Shown here: positions 8,563 to 15,482 of the stretch, in pieces
Numbering within the stretch: the stretch's first letter is position 1
Layout of the letters: the number at the start of each line of letters is the position of its first letter
Source: BS750m-G69 sp964441235
GTDB lineage: Bacteria > Fidelibacterota > UBA2242
DNA: 22,557 bases
NCBI GenBank assembly: GCA_964441235.1
Contig: CAYTUQ010000057.1
Coordinates: 1-22,557 of the forward strand
Reading direction: 5' to 3'
Program-made: the position numbers and the translations under genes
The notes under the pieces: model-generated
What the model was told of the DNA's origin: nothing
Databases searched by the model: none
Seen by the model: the letters and a program-made list of their open reading frames with translations, nothing else

Positions 8563-8592
8563 AGTTTACAACAAATAGAATGTAATTGTCAA
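8563..8592 (-). promoter_or_regulatory. Promoter of truncated lacI copy
   Basis: On the minus strand TTGACA (8592-8587) is followed after 18 bases by TAAACT (8568-8563). The -10 box differs from the copy B box (TAAAAT) by one base and is a poorer match to TATAAT. With no obvious terminator in the short gap to the TonB receptor gene, transcripts may continue into that gene. Confidence 0.6.
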
Positions 8593-8607
8593 GTGTTTTT
8601 TTGCTGT

Positions 8608-8880
8608 TTGGGTTAGCCACCTCCCGTTTTTTAGAATTCTAGTGCAATAGCGAGTTGGTTTTGATTGATATAACATATCTTTTTGTCAGGTCGGAACATT
8701 TACGCCGCTACAGTAGCCAAAAGCATTTTGACTATCAATCCTATTTTATTACAAAGGAATTCCTGCGGAATAGAAGATGAATCCTAATATCTCATGTAGC
8801 CTATACTTTTCTATAGTTTTGATAGAACTACATAGCTTAGCTTTTTTAATCTTATTTGGGATTTTTAGGTAATATACTAT
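8608..8880. other. Non-coding region downstream of the intact lacI
   Basis: These 273 unique bases lie between the two direct repeats. A degenerate palindrome sits at 8752-8775. A weak hairpin with arms ATGTAG / CTACAT spans roughly 8794-8829 and could mark the end of the intact lacI transcript, though no T run follows. No coding sequence is supported. Confidence 0.4.
8752..8775 (+). repeat. GGGATYCC-type palindrome, degenerate copy
   Basis: CAAAGGAATTCCTGCGGAA resembles the dispersed palindrome family (GGAATYCCT core with a flanking CGG) but has lost part of its stem. Membership is tentative. Confidence 0.35.
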
Positions 8881-9930
8881 CTATCTCTCGATGCCTACTT
8901 GTAAGAATTCGATATTTTCTTTCATAACAATATCAATTGGCATCATAATTCGATCATCAATATCATGATTTAAAACAAGTTTTCTATATAGTAATTGAAT
9001 ACCCTGGTAACCCTGTGTAATTGGAGATTGACTAATTAAAATGTCAATTACAGAATTTTTCAAGTAAGCAACATTTTCTTTAACTAAATCATAACCTATT
9101 ATTTTAATTTTTTTCTCTAAATTATTTGACTTAATATATGACGCAACTAAATAAGTTAACGCGTTAGTCACAAATATCCCTTGAAGATTGCTATTAATAT
9201 TTACTATTTCTTCTATTAATGCGTTAATATTATTTAAATCTTCATTTTCTTGCCAGTTATAAACCTGAATATTATTCATGCACGTATGATCTGCAAAATA
9301 GCTTTGGAATCCTTCAGTACGTAGATTAATATGATAATCTTCTGGTAATACACGAATTACAGCAATATCTCCATTATCATCAATCAACATTTTCATGAGC
9401 CTACCGGCTAACATTCCGCTCTTATAAGGATCCTGCCCAATGAAAGTTAATCGCTTAGTATGAGGTAGATCCGAATCAAAAAAGATATAAGGAATTTTTT
9501 CAGGAATCTGGCGCATTAACTTTTTAGAAGGATTACTTAAAATTGGAGCAATTAGCAAACCATCTAAATTCTCTTTTAAAACCTGAGAACAGTTCATATA
9601 AAAGGAATCTTCTGAATAACGATCGAAATGAAAAAACTCTATTTTTATTTTGTGAGTTTCTAATTCCTTCCCGGCTTTGCATATTCCAATGGCAGCTTCT
9701 TGCCAATAATATGCATCCTGATGCAACTCAGGCATTAAAACACCGAATTTGTACTTTTTTAATAATTTGAGTTGACGAGCATATATATTGGGAATATATT
9801 TTAATTCTTGAATGGCACATTCGACTTTTTTCTTTATATCTGAAGAGACAAAACCACGTTTGTGTATTACGCTATCGACCGTTCCAATAGAAACGTTAGA
9901 GAGTTTCGCAATATCTTTTATTGTTGCCAC
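8881..9930 (-). CDS. LacI-family transcriptional regulator, intact copy
   Basis: This 349-residue regulator has an N-terminal LacI helix-turn-helix (residues 3-22, then HKRGFVSSDIKKKV and the hinge-like YIPNIYARQL). It is followed by a periplasmic-binding-protein-like effector domain (FGVLMPELHQDAYYW at about 62, DGLLIAPI at about 124, FIGQDPYKSGMLAG at about 163, GIFVTNALTYLVAS, KIIGYDLV). The length is usual for the family. The start is GTG at 9930, with GGGGAG 9 bases upstream; an ATG just before it is out of frame. The effector is probably a sugar released by the neighbouring arabinosidase, by context. A perfect operator overlaps its own promoter, so negative autoregulation is likely. An N-terminal half duplicate lies downstream at 7964-8443. 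Confidence 0.9.
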   Translation of the reverse strand: MATIKDIAKLSNVSIGTVDSVIHKRGFVSSDIKKKVECAIQELKYIPNIYARQLKLLKKYKFGVLMPELHQDAYYWQEAAIGICKAGKELETHKIKIEFFHFDRYSEDSFYMNCSQVLKENLDGLLIAPILSNPSKKLMRQIPEKIPYIFFDSDLPHTKRLTFIGQDPYKSGMLAGRLMKMLIDDNGDIAVIRVLPEDYHINLRTEGFQSYFADHTCMNNIQVYNWQENEDLNNINALIEEIVNINSNLQGIFVTNALTYLVASYIKSNNLEKKIKIIGYDLVKENVAYLKNSVIDILISQSPITQGYQGIQLLYRKLVLNHDIDDRIMMPIDIVMKENIEFLQVGIER

Positions 9931-10030
9931 GTATTCATTCTCCCCATATCCGTTGTAACTAATTTTCTGAGCAGGCGTATTTACAATGAAAAATATAAAA
10001 AAACTGCAATCTTAGAATTAACCTTCTCTA

Positions 10031-10044
10031 TGTGTACGTACACA
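10031..10044. promoter_or_regulatory. LacI-type palindromic operator, copy B
   Basis: TGTGTACGTACACA, identical to the site at 8544-8557, sits immediately downstream of the TAAAAT box of the intact lacI gene. The position predicts autorepression. Confidence 0.72.
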
Positions 10045-10049
10045 ATATT

Positions 10050-10079
10050 ATTTTACAACAAATAGAATGTAATTGTCAA
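10050..10079 (-). promoter_or_regulatory. Promoter of intact lacI
   Basis: On the minus strand a perfect TTGACA (10079-10074) and TAAAAT (10055-10050, five of six to consensus) are separated by 18 bases. The operator follows within a few bases. The GTG start is about 110 bases further, so there is a leader of roughly 100 bases. Confidence 0.68.
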
Positions 10080-10752
10080 GTGTTTTTTTTGCTGTCTGAT
10101 ATGGGTACATGGTATCCACCCTTGGAGATGATATTGAGTTGATAGTCGGTGATAATTGGATAGAAGACACCGATTTTCGGTAGACAGATTTTGGGTTTGT
10201 TCAATTCAGTCATAATTTCCAATAGAGTCCGTTTTTCTTTATAATTTAATTTACGTATATAATTGAAATAAACGCTATAAGTAAATGCCTTATTGAGGAA
10301 ATCCCGACGGTTGTGATAATCTTCAATGTTATAGAATTCATCTTCAATCAACCTATGAGCGGCTTCCACATCGCTATTGTAGGTTTTTCTGCCAGGAGGG
10401 ATTTGAATAGATTCAGATTTCATTTCTTGGATGATTAGTCAGGTACCTAACTGATACGCTCGTAAAGTGTCTGTCCTCGTTTTAGGTTCCAGGGACCAGC
10501 AAACTCAGTTCCGTTGTCACTTTGCCAGTTTATATTACTCAAATTAACCCCATTTTGAATCAGATGGCAGCAAAGATAGTAGGTAAAGATGGCGACATTT
10601 GTGGTTGTTTTCTCATAGGCATACCACAGAAACATCAATCCGGTTCTGACATAACAGGCTGTGATCTGATACTTGTGATAATTCTGCAGGTAATAGGGAT
10701 AATAATCAGGCAGTTGCCTGATAATTCCTTCAGGTCAATCTGAATCTTTTCA
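10076..10752 (-). pseudogene. Integrase-type (DDE) transposase remnant
   Basis: Joining three frames on the minus strand gives one transposase of the rve/IS481-like kind. The pieces are EKIQIDLKEL (about 10746-10717), QLPDYYPYYLQ through WQSDNGTEFAGPWN (about 10713-10480), and IQEMKSESIQIPPGRKTYNS through HRLIEDEFYN to the end at 10076. The catalytic triad is recognisable as D in QIDLKEL, D in SDNGTE and E in HRLIEDEFY. Frame changes near 10715 and between 10424 and 10480, plus a missing N-terminus, mean it is not functional. The N-terminal side runs into palindromic repeats at 10753-10785. It lies directly upstream of the lacI promoter repeat and may have brought or bounded the duplicated block. 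Confidence 0.75.
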
Positions 10753-10774
10753 CCCCGACTTGTCGGGGTCATTT
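10753..10774. repeat. Dispersed palindrome family 2 (CCGACTTGTCGG), copy 1
   Basis: CCCCGAC-TT-GTCGGGG is a 7-bp-stem palindrome followed by TCATTT. A near copy in opposite orientation with the same flanking TCATTT is at 21188-21210. A second small palindrome, GGGCTTTAGCCC, follows directly. They lie at the broken start of the transposase remnant. Confidence 0.5.
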
Positions 10775-10809
10775 GGGCTTTAGCCCGCATTTCTCACAAG
10801 AGTTTTGAA

Positions 10810-11205
10810 CTATTCAAAAATTGTGGAAAAGTTAATTTGTTTAGACAATTTCAGTAAAGTAAGGCTTAATCGGGCACAATTCAAGACTTTACAGTCCATA
10901 TTTCCTTTTGGAAAGCATTTAAAGCATGTATTAAATGAATAGTAATCGTTATCACGGTTCCCTAGATATAGGTGTAATGCGATATAGTCAACATACTCCT
11001 TCAAATAATCTAAAACAGTCCGATTACAGCCGTGTGGATCTGCTCCGCCATAAAAATTTGAAGAGCCAGCCGCGATGAGCTTGATTTCCGGAGAAGTCCA
11101 CTTCATCAATTTTGCGGCTTCAAGGGCATATTTACTATAGTCATCGGCATTTTTGTGCCCCATTTGCCACCAGCCGTCAATTTCATTGCCCAGCGACCAA
11201 TACAT
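10810..11205 (-). pseudogene. Internal fragment of a GH51 alpha-L-arabinofuranosidase
   Basis: Residues 1-91 of this frame (YWSLGNEIDGWWQMGHK, DDYSKYALEAAKLMKW, IKLIAAGSSNFYGGADPHG, YVDYIALHLYLGN) match the catalytic core of GH51 arabinofuranosidases. They include the GNE motif with the acid/base glutamate. The N-terminal domain, the nucleophile region and the C-terminal beta domain are absent. After YYSF (about base 10933) the frame continues into unrelated sequence. At the other end it meets the beta-propeller gene at about 11200-11210, overlapping its last codons. It is a relic of a second arabinose-releasing enzyme, which supports an arabinan-type theme for the locus. It is not expected to be active. 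Confidence 0.8.
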
Positions 11206-12088
11206 CGTTGAGTTGCTTATATGGATTTTTCTTAACTGTTAAGTGATTCTGTATTAGCAGTATAGAATCGACTGAGCTTAATCCATATATCTGGGAAAAG
11301 TTTTCAACATTGCTGAAGTGGGGTTCGACGGTAAACATAGGAACGCTGGGTGTAAAATTAGCTAGGTAGGGATGATACGTTCCAAAATCCGTCTGGACAT
11401 CCTCGGTGATATCACTCAGAAAATAGATTATATCCGGATCTTGATTGGACCAGACTGGTTTACTGTTTATCGCATTATTGTCTATTATTTGAATGATTTC
11501 CTTGGAGTCGGAATCTAAGAGAAATAAATTTGAACCTTTGGGAATCGAGTCGGTTGTTCTGTCGGATTCAAATACAATCCATTTGCCTGTCGGATCAAAA
11601 CAGGGCGACCGGTCGGCGTATAGATCAATAGTCAATCGGATCACCTGTTCTTTATTGATTTCCCAGAGATAAATATCCGTATAACCGGCTTCATTTTGGG
11701 CGGAAAACAGTATCTTTGTATTATCAGGCGACCATTTGGGTGATTGGATCGTTACAAGATCAGACTGCTGCATAGAGATACCTTCATACTGGTTTTCGAT
11801 ATTAATGACGCGTAATACGTCTTGACTGCCTGATTTTGCGACCAGTACAAGCTGTCCTTGACTATTAATGTTAAAACCGGTTTGCAGAAAATGAAGAGAC
11901 TCGTAACCGGCATTGCGTTCGCCTTTTATCAGGGGATTTGCTTTCTTTTTTTTGTCTGTATGGGAATAGACATCCGTGTATCCATAACTGTTTGACAGAT
12001 AGATGAGTTTTCGTTTTCCATCTTTATCGATATAATCTGGATTATTCATAGCCACCCCCGGAGGGATTCCTTTGGAAAAAGACACCAA
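11183..12088 (-). pseudogene. Beta-propeller portion of a broken peptidase/PD40 protein
   Basis: This frame carries TolB-like PD40 propeller repeats: KLIYLSNSYGYTDVYSHTD, VTIQSPKWSPDNTKILFSAQ, RSPCFDPTGKWIVFESD and NSKPVWSNQDPDIIYFLSD. Its first ten or so residues (MVSFSKGIPPGVA) are read from a MITE-like element, so the apparent start is accidental. Native sequence begins at about MNNPDYID. The upstream half, with the peptidase-like domain, is at 12186-13205 on the same strand. The 3' end is also truncated: within a few codons of the stop the sequence switches to the GH51 fragment. Intact relatives in this bacterial group join a gluzincin-like domain to a propeller and often an outer-membrane barrel. 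Confidence 0.72.
12055..12081 (+). repeat. GGGATYCC-type palindrome (MITE copy 2, left)
   Basis: CCGGAGGGATTCCTTTGG forms an imperfect stem around GATT and continues AAAAAGACACCAAGG, as in MITE copy 1. Confidence 0.6.
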
Positions 12089-12185
12089 GGCACAAAGTCT
12101 TGATTTAAGAAAACTTAGAACTTTGATAATAGATCATAAAAAATGATTAAACGTAAAGATCGAAACATAGATAAATTATTGACTC

Positions 12186-13205
12186 TTAGTATCTTATCCC
12201 GTAAGGGATTCCTTCGGAAGAGACTTTGTGGCTAATATTTATGAATTGAATAGGATAATAATTCGGGCTGATATTTGATCCATGTTCGGTTATCTGGAAT
12301 TCATTCGCTTTCAGAACCGATTCCTTTGAAAGATTATTCGCAAATTTCTGTTTTAATTCCAATTTCCATTCATCAGTAACTTGGGAGTACTTTTTACCGG
12401 AAATCGCTATCATGGCGTCTTCAAACGACTCATAGCGCCAGTACTGTTCTATCAATGCCCTGATCCGGTCAGCGCCGTATGTATTTTCATAGAATTGTAA
12501 AAAAGATTGACCTTCTTTGTACAACAGATAACCGGCTTGCATTAATTCATAACTGTCCAAGGAAAACAGATAATCGTGCAAGATAGCGTCGCGAATGATA
12601 AGTTCGGCGTCGGAATCCCAGCCTTCGGACCAGTATTCGGCCAGCCCTTCGATAAACCATAATGGAAAATAGGGCGCATCCCAGAGTCCGATATCGCCGG
12701 CGACGGATACAATTTTATGATGCATAAATACATAGACAAGTTCATGCCAGATGACGTGTCTGAATTCATCCATTTTACCAGTAAAGGGAATTACAACCCG
12801 GCGTTTTAGAAATTTAAAAAAACCGCCAACACCTTCGGGAATCCATATTGGCAGGACATTGGTCTGTTGAAAATGGATATGATTACTGTAAATAATTAGC
12901 GGGATAAGAGTAATAATCGTATGGTTAAATTTTTGTTCCAGTTCATCAAAGGCTTCCTCGGCGTAATATGCTGCCAGCTGAATCAGGTCATGCTCTTCTT
13001 TATAATAGTAAATATTAAAATGATCGGTGGATAATACCTGCCATTCAAATTGCTCATACTGAATCTTATTACGTCCGAAGTAAAATTGACAAAAAGAGGG
13101 AGTAGTAAAGGCAAACAACAGTAATAGTCCACCCAAACAATATGGTAATTTATTCTTCGAGTTTTTAACCGGCTGCTTAACCATGTGTAGGAAAATTAAA
13201 ATCAT
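12186..13205 (-). pseudogene. Peptidase-like (gluzincin) N-terminal part of a broken propeller protein
   Basis: The protein starts with a hydrophobic signal segment (CLGGLLLLFAFTTPSFCQ, about 25-42) and continues as a peptidase-MA/gluzincin-like domain. This has WQVLSTDHFNIYYY, VIWHELVYVFMHH at 151-163 and WFIEGLAEYWSEGWD. The zinc motif should be HExxH; here the second histidine is Tyr158 (TAT where CAT is expected), so metal binding and peptidase activity are doubtful. The C-terminus reads ITEHGSNISPNYYP, the beginning of a propeller repeat, and then enters a MITE-like element and stops in it (SSEGIPYGIRY). The propeller continues at 12040 and below. Neither candidate ATG (13205 or 13184) has a good ribosome site. 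Confidence 0.75.
12197..12223 (+). repeat. GGGATYCC-type palindrome (MITE copy 2, right)
   Basis: TCCCGTAAGGGATTCCTTCGG is followed by AAGAGAC. In the reverse frame it encodes SSEGIPYG, the final residues of the truncated peptidase-like ORF. Confidence 0.6.
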
Positions 13206-13310
13206 TAATTACAAAGAGTTTTCAATAAACCTGATTTACATTTAATAATGTTAATAATGTTTGATTTTTGGGTAAAAAGCAATTAAAAAATGACAAGCGG
13301 TCAATTGTGA

Positions 13311-13511
13311 TTATTTGCTGAGAATCCGGAAGATGAGAGTTAACGACAGGCTAATAATAATCATCGTTGTCAGCGGGAAATAGAATTTCATATTCGGTTT
13401 TTCGATAATAATGTCGCTAGGTAGACGACCCAAGGGAATTTTACTGAGCCATGGCCATAAAATCCCAATAATGATGATAAGAACTCCGATGATAATCAAG
13501 TATCTCTGCAT
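13311..13511 (-). CDS. DUF2905 small membrane protein
   Basis: This 66-residue protein has two hydrophobic helices (IIIGVLIIIIGILWPWL and PLTTMIIISLSLTLIF) separated by LGRLPSDIIIEKPNMKFYFP. That layout, with LGRLPxDI and FYFPLTT, is the DUF2905 family pattern. It is an inner-membrane protein of unknown function. Length and composition are normal and no lesion is seen, in contrast to its neighbours. The ribosome site before the ATG is weak (AAAGAT). Confidence 0.85.
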   Translation of the reverse strand: MQRYLIIIGVLIIIIGILWPWLSKIPLGRLPSDIIIEKPNMKFYFPLTTMIIISLSLTLIFRILSK

Positions 13512-13578
13512 TTATCTTTGATTAGTTGGAGTTTTGTTTATACTACTCGGTTAAGCAATATTGTCAAAATAAATCGGT

Positions 13579-13839
13579 CTAACAAATAAATAATTGCCAA
13601 GTTTTAATTATCTTTCCGCTTAAGACATCCACAAAAACATGAAAGACGGGGTGCTGGTAACAGCCTACTGAAATTCTCCAGCAAACTCTCATCTCTATTG
13701 AGTCATCTCTTTCAAATGGAAGAATAACTAAAGTGATTTCATTATCTACGATAGTCTCATTTGTAATTTCGAAAATTTGAATATCGCCACCATAATCATA
13801 CCACTCAATCTGATACCCAATGATAGCCGCCTTGGCCAT
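13579..13839 (-). CDS. Unrecognised small protein, possibly a 5'-truncated remnant
   Basis: I do not recognise this 86-residue protein. It ends GKIIKTWQLFIC, preceded by FHVFVDVLSGK, a beta-strand pattern seen in PepSY-like or secreted domains, but not enough for a call. No good ribosome site precedes the ATG. The same frame stays open upstream with protein-like sequence (ITTSPARDAQGKWFILYGQ, then TLINEK) without any start codon. It is cut by a stop at a run of seven A bases (13928-13934); shifting one base there restores GDKK before it. So the ATG may be internal and the gene frameshifted. The upstream part overlaps a GGGATYCC-type palindrome at 13890-13906. Confidence 0.45.
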   Translation of the reverse strand: MAKAAIIGYQIEWYDYGGDIQIFEITNETIVDNEITLVILPFERDDSIEMRVCWRISVGCYQHPVFHVFVDVLSGKIIKTWQLFIC

Positions 13840-13873
13840 TTTTTCGTTAATTAGTGTCTGTCCATAAAGTATA

Positions 13874-13912
13874 AACCACTTGCCCTGGGCATCCCTTGCG
13901 GGAGAAGTGGTT
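13874..13912 (+). repeat. Hairpin with GGGATYCC-type palindrome
   Basis: Arms AACCACTT (13874-13881) and AAGTGGTT (13905-13912) enclose CATCCCTTGCGGGA, a partial copy of the dispersed palindrome. It lies in the open frame upstream of the small ORF at 13579-13839. Confidence 0.45.
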
Positions 13913-13936
13913 ATTTGATATAAAGTATTTTTTTAT

Positions 13937-13956
13937 CACCATAATAAATTATGGTG
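13937..13956. repeat. Perfect short inverted repeat
   Basis: CACCATAAT and ATTATGGTG (9-bp arms, 2-base loop) form a strong small hairpin. The adjoining T run is on the wrong side for a plus-strand terminator and appears as an A run on the minus strand. Its function is unclear. Confidence 0.4.
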
Positions 13957-14102
13957 TTGTCTCAACCGCAATATTATCAAGATATTAAGATAACACCTGC
14001 CTGTCCCTCTGTGGAATTTATTCAGGTGAACTTAACCGTCAATAATATTTAATTGATTCATCAGTTTTTCAAGTTTATGTACAGGCACTAATTAGATCAT
14101 TT

Positions 14103-14614
14103 TCAGGAATTAAAGACTTCTTTGATATGATGACCCTGAATCTGTTTAAGATTATCTTTAATCAATACCATTATTTCTGTATTCATCACTTCAATACCTT
14201 GGTAAACCTGGTTGCAGAATATTACAATCCAATCATTAAAGAGATCTGTATCGTGTTTGTTTGTTGCCTCTTTTAATATTAATGAAGATGTGTCGGTAAC
14301 ATTTGTAAATCTTTCAAATTGTTTTAAAGACGATTTCGCGTCTGATATTGCTACCTTTCTATCTTCTATACTTGATGAGCCCCTACTGAGAAGTCCTGAC
14401 CATCCAATTAAACCATATCTATCTAAATCCGCTTTGTATGCTGAACCCATCAGTTGATTTAACTCTGATTGAAATTCACTTATTAGTGAATCGGATAAAG
14501 GATAAATAGTCGTTGGATAGTTGATATTTTTCCATCAGAATTTATTAAGAGATCAGGTGAATTACAATTTGCAAAGACCAGAATAAGAAATAGATAGAAG
14601 ATTATCTTTTTCAC
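14103..14614 (-). pseudogene. Lipoprotein gene with a one-base frameshift
   Basis: A GTG at 14614 opens a lipoprotein signal (MKKIIFYLFLILVFANC, then NSPDLLINSDGK). The frame then stops after 42 codons at TAA. One base shifted in a five-A run (14527-14531) gives NINYPTTIYPLSDSLISEF, which leads into the open frame QSELNQLMGSAYKADLDRYG and on to the end at 14103. The ATG at 14450 is thus internal. The mature part is predicted mostly helical (ISDAKSSLKQFERFTNVTD, KDNLKQIQGHHIKEVF). I do not recognise the family. It could be a true pseudogene, a phase-variable homopolymer switch or a sequencing error. Confidence 0.6.
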
Positions 14615-14840
14615 GTTATTTTTCAACCAAATCTTAAATCGTTTCATTGTGGTATAACGAGGTCAAACATGAGGTATACTGGTGAAATTGCGTACATCTC
14701 TCACTTTTCCGAAAATCTTTCCCAGACTCTCCAAAATCATCAAAAATCGCGGTGGGTAAGCGTCACCTCAATGGACTGGTTAGCATTACCTCCTATTGCT
14801 TATGGTCATTTTTCAATAACATTAAGCAACCTATCACTCA
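14615..14840. other. Intergenic region with no supported gene
   Basis: A short plus-strand frame covers 14669-14875 but overlaps the end of the lipoprotein gene and has no ribosome site or recognisable domain. The relatively GC-rich stretch around 14740-14800 differs from its surroundings and may be old IS sequence, but I cannot support a name. Confidence 0.3.
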
Positions 14841-14861
14841 TTATTGTGAAATCCACAATAA
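14841..14861. repeat. Inverted repeat at the lipoprotein stop codon
   Basis: TTATTGTG and CACAATAA (8-bp arms, 5-base loop) overlap the stop of the gene at 14841-15428. It could end the transcript, but no T run follows on the minus strand. Confidence 0.35.
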
Positions 14862-15428
14862 GAAAGAAATTTTAAAAATCCACTGATTATTTTCCTTTTC
14901 AAAAACTAATAAATATGCTGTTGCAACTAAAGGAGCCCCATAATCATGAACATAAACAATTGCTTGTGAATTGTCAGAATTAAAACCCACATAAGAAAAA
15001 GAAATAAGGCCATAAACAGCCGAGTCAGTTATCAGACCTGAATAATTTGAATAAAAATATATTTCGGTTTTATTCGTTGGAGGAAGAGAATATAGTTTGC
15101 ATATTTTTTGGGACACTTCCTGGAAATTATTATATGTATCTTCTTGAAATGCAGGATACTTCTCTTTAATCTTCTCAAATTGTATATGCTCCAATTCATA
15201 AGATGAAACTGATTTGGTTGAGTCATTTATTAGTATAATATCTTGACAAATTGGTTGATCAACCATGTCCAATATTAATCCATAAATAATGTACGCATTT
15301 ATTGGAACTTCACAGGAACATATCTCATCATCATTATTATTGTATAGCACTACATTTTGATTTTTTTCACATTTTGTAAATAAAAAAATTAGAATTAATA
15401 TTTTAGAAACAAGTTTAAGTTTTTGCAT
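14841..15428 (-). CDS. Lipoprotein of unknown function
   Basis: This 195-residue protein begins MQKLKLVSKILILIFLFTKC, a lipoprotein-type signal (Cys20; Lys at -1 is unusual). The mature N-terminus has a low-complexity NNNDDE stretch and a CSC pair. The C-terminal half reads SYVGFNSDNSQAIVYVHDYG and YLLVFEKENNQWIFK. That resembles small extracellular beta-rich domains in which a tracked quantity is followed by an aromatic W-x-[FI] strand, but I cannot assign a family. The last residues (FLLWISQ) overlap an inverted repeat. The gene is intact, on the same strand as its neighbours, and probably monocistronic. Confidence 0.6.
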   Translation of the reverse strand: MQKLKLVSKILILIFLFTKCEKNQNVVLYNNNDDEICSCEVPINAYIIYGLILDMVDQPICQDIILINDSTKSVSSYELEHIQFEKIKEKYPAFQEDTYNNFQEVSQKICKLYSLPPTNKTEIYFYSNYSGLITDSAVYGLISFSYVGFNSDNSQAIVYVHDYGAPLVATAYLLVFEKENNQWIFKISFLLWISQ

Positions 15429-15482
15429 TTTATTATCCCATTAATTTGGAATTCATAAATTGCTGCTAACATATGATTGATA

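Larger units (their letters stand above)
8027..8607. repeat. Direct repeat copy A: lacI promoter plus first 139 codons
   Basis: This 581-base stretch repeats 9514-10095 in the same orientation at an offset of 1487. The coding part is identical. The upstream part differs at two substitutions (8520 A versus C; 8564 G versus T) and by one base in a T run. Homology ends at codon 139 on one side and just beyond the -35 box on the other. The near-identity implies a recent duplication or gene conversion, and offers a substrate for homologous recombination that would delete about 1.5 kb. Confidence 0.92.
9514..10095. repeat. Direct repeat copy B: lacI promoter plus first 139 codons
   Basis: This is the partner of 8027-8607 and belongs to the intact gene. 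On its right it abuts a decayed transposase at about 10096. The repeat boundary therefore coincides with an IS remnant on this side only. Confidence 0.92.
12041..12247 (-). mobile_element. MITE-like element, copy 2, inside a gene
   Basis: This 207-base element runs from ATTATTCATAGCCAC (12041-12055) to GTGGCTAATATTTATGAATT (12228-12247). These are the same two ends as the element at 4678-4861, inverted in orientation. Unlike copy 1 it carries the GGGATYCC palindrome next to both ends (12055-12081 and 12197-12223). Internally it shares a palindrome followed by AAG-A-ACTA with copy 1 and the CTTTGTGCCTTGGTGTCTT-type subterminal sequence. It separates the two halves of the peptidase/propeller gene, whose frames read into it from both sides. 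Confidence 0.68.

Noticed and set aside
8027..10095. Direct repeats considered as a CRISPR array or IS
   Set aside because: There are only two long copies with coding content, no spacers, no terminal inverted repeats and no transposase inside.
13937..13956. Hairpin considered as a rho-independent terminator
   Set aside because: The T run precedes rather than follows the hairpin on the plus strand, and is an A run on the minus strand.
14669..14875. Plus-strand ORF of 68 codons
   Set aside because: It overlaps the end of the lipoprotein gene, has no ribosome site and matches no family I know.
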